From positions 1-25,615 of the IMG/VR virus record IMGVR_UViG_3300046170_000119: a stretch of 25,615 nt of DNA. The stretch is one strand, 5' to 3'. Below the pieces are notes generated by a model, which searched no databases, was not told the DNA's origin, and saw only the letters and a program-made list of their open reading frames with translations. Below, in pieces: positions 6,166 to 12,117 of this stretch; position 1 is the stretch's first letter, and each line of letters opens with the position of its first letter. A program made the position numbers and the translations under genes. The DNA comes from a virus.

Positions 6166-6290
6166 TACATAACGAAATATTTTGCACTTACAGACAAGAG
6201 CAAGAGAAAATAGACAAAGCAATACAACTACTAAAACAAAACGGCTATATTATACACAAGGTTAAAAACTATGAAGTTAGAAACGATTAG
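6159..6290 (+). CDS. Tiny conserved-looking phage protein
   Basis: A 43-residue protein. Its ATG overlaps the stop region of the preceding gene (ATGGTAA), and its end overlaps the next start by 20 bases. The helix EKIDKAIQLLKQNGYIIHKV resembles the short 'KAIxLLKxNGY' proteins found in early regions of Bacteroidota phages. Function unknown. The overlaps on both sides and the amphipathic helix are the evidence that it is genuine. Confidence 0.5.
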   Translation: MVIHNEIFCTYRQEQEKIDKAIQLLKQNGYIIHKVKNYEVRND

Positions 6291-6627
6291 GGACACAATC
6301 AAAGAACTTAGACAAATAGACATCTTTGAACAAACAAGACGTAGGGAGGTAATAGAAATGCGCTCCGTAGCAAACAGATATTTAAGCAAAGTTAAAAAGA
6401 TGCGACTCACTGAAATAATGAGAGAGTATAAACGCTGCGGGTACGACATACATCACGCCACTATATTATACCACTTAAAAAACTATGAGCAAATTTGTTT
6501 TTATAACCCAGAAATTGAAATAGTATTTAAAGCACTTATAGGAGACCCTAAACTTTATGTCTTAGGACAGATACCAAAGGCCTCAGATAAACAGATAGAA
6601 CAAATAGAAGAGATACTGTTAAAATGA
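6271..6627 (+). CDS. DnaA domain IV-like DNA-binding protein
   Basis: A 118-residue protein. The central segment RSVANRYLSKVKKMRLTEIM, then REYKRCGYDIHHATILYHLK, resembles DnaA domain IV, the helix-turn-helix that reads DnaA boxes (the DHxTVxHxxK signature appears here as HHATILYHLK). Phages use such proteins to mark a replication origin or to regulate host initiation. It lacks the ATPase part of DnaA. It overlaps the methyltransferase start by ATGA. An alternative is a general HTH regulator of the Trp-repressor superfamily. Confidence 0.6.
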   Translation: MKLETIRDTIKELRQIDIFEQTRRREVIEMRSVANRYLSKVKKMRLTEIMREYKRCGYDIHHATILYHLKNYEQICFYNPEIEIVFKALIGDPKLYVLGQIPKASDKQIEQIEEILLK

Positions 6628-7259
6628 AAATTACTAACGAGGACAATATGGAACTTATGGCAAGGTATGAGGATAATTACTTTGACTTGGCTATTGTAGA
6701 CCCTCCCTATGGTGCTAATGATGCGATAGGTTTAAAAGATAATAAAGGGTGTAAAAAACAAGCAACTAAAAGAACAGGTTACAAAGTTTTTAAAAATGTA
6801 GAACCATCAAAAGAATACTTTGTGGAACTTAAAAGAGTTACTAAACATCAAATTATATGGGGGGTAAACTTTTACAATAATTTTAATTTAAGCGGTGGAC
6901 GTATATGTTGGGATAAAAAAGGTACTGCTTTTGGTAGAGCTGAATTAGCTTATTATAGTAATAGTAAAAGTGTTAATATTTGTGAGATAGTTTGGAATGG
7001 TATGTTGCAGTATGATATGAAAAATAAAGAAGTAAGAATACACCCCACACAAAAACCAGTTAAGTTGTATGAGTGGCTTTTAATGAATTACGCAAAAGAA
7101 GGAGATAAGATACTTGACACTCACTTGGGTTCTGGTTCTATTGCTATTGCTTGCCATAATTTAGGGTTTGATTTAACAGCTTGTGAACTTGATAAAGACT
7201 ACTACAATGCAGCAATAAAAAGAATAGAGCAACACAAAGCACAACAAAGGTTGTTCTAA
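6624..7259 (+). CDS. DNA methyltransferase (adenine-N6 / cytosine-N4, beta-type order), apparently orphan
   Basis: A 211-residue protein. The catalytic motif DPPYG is at residues 26-30, and the SAM-binding motif comes late (KILDTHLGSGSIAIACHNLG, then CELDKDYY), an order typical of beta-class methyltransferases. HPTQKP, the usual motif before the SAM site, is also present. It would methylate A-N6 or C-N4 in a short target, perhaps protecting phage DNA from restriction. No restriction gene is beside it. Its codons end in T much more often (GAT, AAT, TAT) than those of its neighbours, suggesting recent acquisition. The recognition sequence cannot be read from the protein. Confidence 0.85.
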   Translation: MKITNEDNMELMARYEDNYFDLAIVDPPYGANDAIGLKDNKGCKKQATKRTGYKVFKNVEPSKEYFVELKRVTKHQIIWGVNFYNNFNLSGGRICWDKKGTAFGRAELAYYSNSKSVNICEIVWNGMLQYDMKNKEVRIHPTQKPVKLYEWLLMNYAKEGDKILDTHLGSGSIAIACHNLGFDLTACELDKDYYNAAIKRIEQHKAQQRLF

Positions 7260-7316
7260 AAAAAAATAAGTTTGTTTATATATTAATAATTCAGTTAACT
7301 AATTAAAAACTGATTT
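7258..7316 (+). promoter_or_regulatory. Candidate promoter with variant of the phage late element
   Basis: TTATATATTA at 7276-7285 is followed by ATA, like the element at four later gene starts, but here the ATG lies 31 bases further on and the -18 position is an A run rather than AAAAT. It also carries TTTGTTTATAT, shared with 2919-2940. It is probably a promoter for the packaging genes with a normal untranslated leader. Confidence 0.45.
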
Positions 7317-7778
7317 ATGGATAAACGGAAATTTAATGGTGGTAGTAGAAAAAACGCTGGTAGAAAAAAAGGGTCTGGGTTTTCAAATCTTATAAAAAAG
7401 TATGTAGATGACTTTATGTATGAACTATTAGATAATACAAAAGTTAAGGATAAAATACTTAAAGATTTAAAACAACTTTCTTTAACTTCTGGCTTTATAT
7501 ATATTATCAAAGACTTAGACACACTTGAAATAAAAATAGGTGTTACGCAAGTATCAAATCCAAAAAGAAGATTGTCTCAATACTCTTCACATAAAATTAA
7601 TTACGAGTTGATGTTTATTGACACAATAGAAGATTGTTACGAAATAGAAAACGAGATACATTTAATTATAGAAGATAAAAGAGTAAAAGGGGATTGGTTT
7701 AATATTGATGATGTTGTTTTGTTAGATATTATTAAATTAATAAATAAAAGAAAATACCAAAAACTACACAATGGATAA
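7317..7778 (+). CDS. T5orf172/MUG113 (GIY-YIG-like) nuclease with small-terminase-like N-terminus
   Basis: A 153-residue protein. Residues 1-20 (MDKRKFNGGSRKNAGRKKGS) resemble the start of the next gene (MDKRKFNKGTKGNKGGRPSK). The C-terminal part, SGFIYIIKDLDTLEIKIGVT, then NPKRRLSQYSSH, matches the T5orf172/MUG113 branch of GIY-YIG domains (Y-I-I-K, K-I-G, R-x-L). Such domains occur in free-standing homing nucleases. The gene sits directly before the small terminase and overlaps it. Its third-codon bases are T-rich like the methyltransferase and unlike the terminase. I read it as a mobile insertion that copied or captured the terminase N-terminus. Activity is not shown. Confidence 0.65.
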   Translation: MDKRKFNGGSRKNAGRKKGSGFSNLIKKYVDDFMYELLDNTKVKDKILKDLKQLSLTSGFIYIIKDLDTLEIKIGVTQVSNPKRRLSQYSSHKINYELMFIDTIEDCYEIENEIHLIIEDKRVKGDWFNIDDVVLLDIIKLINKRKYQKLHNG

Positions 7779-8043
7779 GAGAAAATTTAACAAAGGTACA
7801 AAAGGAAATAAAGGCGGCAGACCTTCCAAGGCTGCAGAGCAAAAACTAATAGAACGCCTAGACAATATAATAGACAAAGACGAGGCAATACAAACCCTAG
7901 GGAAGCTTGTAGCAAAAGGGGATATGCGAGCCTTACAGACGTATTTAAGCTATCGTTACGGCAAGCCTAAGGAAAGTATGGACATAAACTCTAGTGAGGG
8001 CTTAAATATCAATTTTAAAGACTTAATTAAATTCGTTGACTGA
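7771..8043 (+). CDS. terS: Probable small terminase subunit
   Basis: A 90-residue protein. The basic glycine-rich N-terminus (KGTKGNKGGRPSK) is typical of phage small terminases. The helical middle, EAIQTLGKLVAKGDMRALQT, followed by YLSYRYGKPKES, matches a short family found immediately before PBSX-type large terminases. The small subunit recognises the packaging start site and recruits the large subunit. At 90 residues it is short for the role, so the assignment leans on position and pattern. The ATG overlaps the preceding stop, and the large terminase begins two bases after its stop. Confidence 0.65.
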   Translation: MDKRKFNKGTKGNKGGRPSKAAEQKLIERLDNIIDKDEAIQTLGKLVAKGDMRALQTYLSYRYGKPKESMDINSSEGLNINFKDLIKFVD

Positions 8044-8045
8044 CA

Positions 8046-9254
8046 TTGATTAAAGTAAAAAAAAAGTATCTGCCTATAATCTCAAACGATAGTAGGTACT
8101 ATATAGTAAGCGGAGGCAGAGGGTCTGGCAAGTCTTTCTCAATCAATGCGCTTTTAGTGATGCTTACTTACGAGTCTAAACATACAATACTATTTACAAG
8201 GTACACTCTAACGAGTGCTTACATTTCAATTATCCCAGAGTTCTTAGACAAGCTGGAACAGTTGCAAATGACACAGGACTTCCACATAACAAAAGACGAA
8301 ATAATAAATAAAAAGACTGGCAGCAAAATAATCTTTAGAGGTATAAAGACATCAAGCGGAGACCAAACAGCAAACCTTAAATCCTTGCAAGGTATTACTA
8401 CTTGGGTAGTAGATGAGGCAGAGGAACTAACAGACGAGCAGAAGTTCGACACTATAGACCTAAGTGTTAGACAGCAAGGCAGACAAAACAGAGTTATTCT
8501 AATACTTAACCCTACAACCAAAGAACACTTTATATATAGACGTTTCTTTGAGGACAGAGGGGTACAAGAGGGAAGCAATATAAACAAAGGCAATACAACC
8601 TACATACACACCACTTACAAGGATAACTTAGAACACCTATCTAAAAGCTACATTGAGCAGATTGAACAAATGAAGCAGAGACGTCCAGAGAAATACAAAC
8701 AACAAATGCTGGGGGCTTGGATGTCAAAGGCGGAAGGGGTTATATTTAACAACTGGACAATAGGGGAGTTCAAAAGATACAGCGTTAGCGTTTGGGGTCA
8801 AGACTACGGCTTTGCAGCAGACCCTTCGACTTTAGTAGAGTGTAACATAAACACCTCAACAAAGACTATTTATTTAAAAGAGTGCTTTTATCTGCCTAGA
8901 CTTACAACTTCACAAATAGCAGAGCTGAATACTAAATACGCAAAGGACGGCCTTATAATAGGGGACAGCGCAGAACCTAGACTATTAAGCGAAATAAAAG
9001 CCAAAGGCTGCAACGTAAAGCCCAGCATAAAAGGTCAAGGCAGTGTTACTTATGGTATAAGCCTTTTACAAGACTATGACTTAGTTGTAGACCCAGCAAG
9101 CAGAAACCTAATAAAAGAACTCAATAACTACCGCTGGTTAGAGCGAAAGTCAAACACTCCTATTGATAAGTACAACCATCTACTAGACGCTATTAGATAC
9201 GCTGTAGGCTACCAACTACAAAACCCAAACAGAGGGAAGTATATTGTTCACTAA
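8046..9254 (+). CDS. terL: Large terminase subunit (PBSX/Terminase_3 type)
   Basis: A 402-residue packaging motor. The ATPase domain has Walker A GGRGSGKS (residues 23-30) and Walker B TTWVVDEAEEL. The nuclease domain has acidic positions in VWGQDYGFAADPSTLV, LIIGDSAEPRLL and LLDAIRYAVGY, the RNase H-like metal site that cuts concatemeric DNA. The start is a TTG at 8046: the next in-frame ATG lies after Walker A, so an alternative start is required. The gene belongs with the small terminase just upstream. The next gene, at 9283, begins the tail module rather than the portal, which is unusual. Confidence 0.93.
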   Translation: MIKVKKKYLPIISNDSRYYIVSGGRGSGKSFSINALLVMLTYESKHTILFTRYTLTSAYISIIPEFLDKLEQLQMTQDFHITKDEIINKKTGSKIIFRGIKTSSGDQTANLKSLQGITTWVVDEAEELTDEQKFDTIDLSVRQQGRQNRVILILNPTTKEHFIYRRFFEDRGVQEGSNINKGNTTYIHTTYKDNLEHLSKSYIEQIEQMKQRRPEKYKQQMLGAWMSKAEGVIFNNWTIGEFKRYSVSVWGQDYGFAADPSTLVECNINTSTKTIYLKECFYLPRLTTSQIAELNTKYAKDGLIIGDSAEPRLLSEIKAKGCNVKPSIKGQGSVTYGISLLQDYDLVVDPASRNLIKELNNYRWLERKSNTPIDKYNHLLDAIRYAVGYQLQNPNRGKYIVH

Positions 9255-9285
9255 AATAATTTAAAAACGTTTATATATTAGTATG
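9253..9285 (+). promoter_or_regulatory. Bipartite AAAAT / TTATATATTA element at a gene start (copy 1)
   Basis: AAAAT at 9253-9257, then 13 bases, TTATATATTA at 9271-9280, G, and TATG, with the ATG at 9283. The TATATTAG part matches the Bacteroidota -7 box TAnnTTTG at all but one fixed position. The AAAAT box begins inside the terminase stop codon region. This copy begins the tail module. Confidence 0.6.
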
Positions 9286-9939
9286 AAAGTCAACCTAAGA
9301 ATACCAACAAGCCTTAACGAAATAACCCTAGCACAATACCAAGAGTTTGCAAAGCTAGAAGCAGACCTAGACAAAACCAAAGACACAGCGATACAATTAA
9401 AGATTGTTGAGATATTTTGTAAAGTGCCAGAGGTAGTTGTAAGAAATATGAAGGCCACAGACATAGCGGAGATATGCGAAATTATAAACACTATGTTTGA
9501 CACTGAACACCAGCTAATAAATAGGTTTAGACTCAAGGGGATTGACTACGGTTTTATCCCAGAGCTTGACGATATGTCTTTCGGGGAGTATATGGACTTA
9601 GATACTTTTATAAGTGATAACGATAATTTACACAGAGCAGTCAATGTACTATTTAGACCAATAGAACACAAGCGAGGCAACCGATACACAATAAAAGACT
9701 ACAACCCAGACACAAGCGAAATAGCAAAGGACTTCCCACTAGATGCAGTCTTAGGGGCTATTGTTTTTTTTTACAGTTTAGGCAAGGACTTATCACTGGT
9801 TATGCTGAACTCTTTGGACAGCAAGAACGAGAAGGCTTTAGCACAGCATCTAATTTCACAGCAAAGTGGGGATGGTTTAACTCACTCTATGCAATCGCTC
9901 AAGGCGATATTACAAGATTTAAAAATATCACTGAATTAA
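9283..9939 (+). CDS. Tail assembly chaperone, short form
   Basis: A 218-residue protein in the zero frame. It starts with a family pattern of Bacteroidota phages (LRIPTSLNEITLAQYQEF), continues with FIPELDDMSFGEYMDLDTF and NVLFRPIEHKRGNRYTIKDY, and ends in QSLKAILQDLKISLN. Position right before tail completion genes, upstream of the tape measure protein, and the frameshift site at 9764 all fit the lambda G/GT type of tail assembly chaperone, which coats the tape measure during tail assembly. It is transcribed from the element at 9253. The specific chaperone role is inferred from context and the frameshift. Confidence 0.65.
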   Translation: MKVNLRIPTSLNEITLAQYQEFAKLEADLDKTKDTAIQLKIVEIFCKVPEVVVRNMKATDIAEICEIINTMFDTEHQLINRFRLKGIDYGFIPELDDMSFGEYMDLDTFISDNDNLHRAVNVLFRPIEHKRGNRYTIKDYNPDTSEIAKDFPLDAVLGAIVFFYSLGKDLSLVMLNSLDSKNEKALAQHLISQQSGDGLTHSMQSLKAILQDLKISLN

Positions 9940-10025
9940 ATATACATCAATGCTTGACCTACTTAGAATATACAAAAGAAAAAAACCAAATAGAAGCAGC
10001 ACAAATTAAAAACAAGTTTAAATAA
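9771..10025 (+). CDS. -1 frameshift extension of the tail assembly chaperone (GT-like)
   Basis: A -1 shift on the T9 run (9764-9772; slippery heptamer T TTT TTT at 9765-9771) takes the ribosome into a frame open until TAA at 10023-10025. It adds 84 residues to the first 163, a 247-residue protein. The new part includes AKWGWFNSLYAIAQGDITRF, then ITELNIHQCLTYLEYTKEKN, which resembles conserved phage tail sequences. The segment has no ATG of its own, so it needs the shift. It also fills the otherwise empty 92 bases before 10032. A homopolymer sequencing error is the main alternative. Confidence 0.65.
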   Translation, partial: LQFRQGLITGYAELFGQQEREGFSTASNFTAKWGWFNSLYAIAQGDITRFKNITELNIHQCLTYLEYTKEKNQIEAAQIKNKFK

Positions 10026-10031
10026 AAGTAA

Positions 10032-10502
10032 ATGAGCCAACAAGGGATAAGAGGTTTTTACCAACTTACAGAAACAATAGAAACACAGCTACTAGCGGAT
10101 GTTAATGTAAACACCGTCACTACTGGGGACATATACGATATTGACTTATCAAAACAAAGTATCTTCCCTTTGTCGCATATTGTTATAAACTCTGTAACAA
10201 CCCAAGAACAAGTCTTATCTTTTAATATTACTGTAATGGCAATGGATATTGTAGACGAGAGCAAAGAAAAAACAACAGATATATTTAGAGGCAACAATAA
10301 CGAACAAGACGTTTTAAACACTCAATTAGCGGTGCTTAATAAACTTATAATGGTGCTAAGACGAGGGACACTATATAGCGAGAAATTCCAACTTGAGGGC
10401 GACCCTACACTAGAGCCTTTCTATGAGAGGTTTGAGAATCGACTTGCTGGGTTTGCTGCCACAATGGACGTAATAATACACAATGATATTGATATATGCT
10501 AG
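10032..10502 (+). CDS. Conserved tail/neck structural protein (candidate tail terminator)
   Basis: A 156-residue protein with IFPLSHIVINSVTTQEQVLS, then FNITVMAMDIVDESKEKTTD, NEQDVLNTQLAVLNKLI and a closing FENRLAGFAATMDVIIHNDI. This mixed beta/alpha pattern recurs in Bacteroidota siphoviruses next to the gp10-like gene. Size and position suit a tail terminator or tail completion protein capping the tail tube. The ATG follows the frameshift product's stop by six bases, and its stop overlaps the next start. The structural role is inferred from synteny. Confidence 0.55.
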   Translation: MSQQGIRGFYQLTETIETQLLADVNVNTVTTGDIYDIDLSKQSIFPLSHIVINSVTTQEQVLSFNITVMAMDIVDESKEKTTDIFRGNNNEQDVLNTQLAVLNKLIMVLRRGTLYSEKFQLEGDPTLEPFYERFENRLAGFAATMDVIIHNDIDIC

Positions 10503-11002
10503 GGGACAAGTTTTTAAGGGACGAGCTAAACAAGTTTGCTAAGTATGTGATACAACAAAGCCGCAGCAACTTAACTAAGGGCAAAAAGAACGTATCTAAG
10601 GAACTTTACAACTCTTTAGGGTTCAAAGTATCACAAAGCGCAAAACAAACGTCCTTAGCCTTTGAAATGGCAGACTACGGCAAATATCAAGACAAAGGGG
10701 TAAGCGGTACTGAAAAGAAGTATAACACTCCTTACAAGTATACAAGTAAGATGCCACCTGTAAAAGCTTTTGACAAATGGGTAGTAAGAAAGGGAATAGC
10801 ACCCAGAGGGTCTGGGGGGCAGTTTGCAAAGCGAGAGGGCTTGAAGTTTGCAATAGCTAAAACAATATTTAAAAAAGGTATAAGACCAAGTTTGTTTTTC
10901 ACAAAGCCTTTTGAGGCTGCTTTTAAAAGACTGCCAGACGAATTAGTAGAGGCCTATTCAATAGGACTTGAGAAACAGATACAAGTAAACATAAACAAAT
11001 GA
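10496..11002 (+). CDS. HK97 gp10-like head-tail / tail completion protein
   Basis: A 168-residue basic protein. It contains FEMADYGKYQDKGVSGTEKK, then GGQFAKREGLKFAIA and a C-terminal GIRPSLFFTKPFEAAF. The 'YGxYxDxG' strand and the late 'GIxPSxFFxKPF' segment resemble the HK97 gp10-like family, which joins head and tail. It overlaps its neighbours by seven and four bases, in keeping with a translationally coupled tail operon. The family call is by pattern only. Confidence 0.55.
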   Translation: MLGDKFLRDELNKFAKYVIQQSRSNLTKGKKNVSKELYNSLGFKVSQSAKQTSLAFEMADYGKYQDKGVSGTEKKYNTPYKYTSKMPPVKAFDKWVVRKGIAPRGSGGQFAKREGLKFAIAKTIFKKGIRPSLFFTKPFEAAFKRLPDELVEAYSIGLEKQIQVNINK

Positions 11003-12117
11003 GCAAGATTAACGTAAGAAGTCCGTTTTATATTTCAATCACAGCAACAAACCTTACAAGCTGCCAGTTAGAATTATTTATATATACAGGCACTCAAACA
11101 AGCAGCAGACCTACAGCGGCCACTTATACCCTAAATTCTTTTGCAGTCAATAACGTATGTACATTTGAAATAGCTGAACTTGTAAGGGACTATTTTGATA
11201 ACGAGTTTGACGGAGACTACAGCACTTCTATCTTTTGGGTTGACTATAGAACTACAAACACAATACAAACTACTGTAGGGTCTGCAACAGCCTTTACACA
11301 ACTCAAAGGTTTTTACGGCTACGGCTTTTTTGAGGACGGCGTAAACCCAACAAACAACAAAGCGGTATTACAATCAAACACAAAGATAGTCAAGCTAGAT
11401 GACGCCCCAGCGGTTATTGCTGTAGACACTTCCCTAGCGACCCAAGTAACATACCTTAAAAACGGAACGCAAGTATTTACTAAGGCCATAAGTTCAACAA
11501 CAAGCAGCACTACGCAAATAGAATACGTTACAAGCGGTGTAAACGGTTCAGACGAATTCGAGGACAGAGTGATACAAGACGGCGGAACTTTCGAAGGCAG
11601 TGACTGTCTTACTAATTTCTCAAAGGAGTTTACCTTGTTCGACTTTGATACAATACTTGTAGATAGTTCTTTGGGGGTTACAAAACTAACGGTAACAAAC
11701 GAGGAAGAGTGTAAATTCACACCCCTTAAAATAACTTTCATAAATAAATACGGAACACTGCAAGACATCTGGTTTTTTAAACGCTCAAACGAAGCCTTAA
11801 CAACAAAGACAGAGGACTTTAAAAAGAACATCACAAGCGCAGCGAGTTACAACATAAGTAAACACCAAAACAAAACCCTAACAAAAAACGGTAAGGAGAA
11901 ACTAACCTTAAATACTGGTTACTACCCAGAGGCTTACAATGATGTCTTTAAAGAGATGCAATTAAGCGAGGACTGCTGGATAGAGATAGACTCAAAGACT
12001 TTACCTATAAAAGTCACTAGCAGTTCTTTTGCTTACAAGACTCAACTAAATGATAAAATTATAAACTACACAATAGAGGTAGAGTTTGCCTTTGACACTA
12101 TTAATAACGTCCGTTAA
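10999..12117 (+). CDS. Conserved tail/baseplate structural protein
   Basis: A 372-residue beta-rich protein. The region KFTPLKITFINKYGTLQDIW, followed by FFKRSNEAL, and the end, INYTIEVEFAFDTINNVR, match a family recurring in Bacteroidota phage tail modules. The N-terminus starts as a beta strand (VRSPFYISITATN). It starts by ATGA overlap and ends by TAATG overlap with the large protein at 12117, suggesting the two are made together as parts of the tail tip or baseplate. No enzymatic motif is visible. The precise position in the virion is unknown. Confidence 0.6.
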   Translation: MSKINVRSPFYISITATNLTSCQLELFIYTGTQTSSRPTAATYTLNSFAVNNVCTFEIAELVRDYFDNEFDGDYSTSIFWVDYRTTNTIQTTVGSATAFTQLKGFYGYGFFEDGVNPTNNKAVLQSNTKIVKLDDAPAVIAVDTSLATQVTYLKNGTQVFTKAISSTTSSTTQIEYVTSGVNGSDEFEDRVIQDGGTFEGSDCLTNFSKEFTLFDFDTILVDSSLGVTKLTVTNEEECKFTPLKITFINKYGTLQDIWFFKRSNEALTTKTEDFKKNITSAASYNISKHQNKTLTKNGKEKLTLNTGYYPEAYNDVFKEMQLSEDCWIEIDSKTLPIKVTSSSFAYKTQLNDKIINYTIEVEFAFDTINNVR

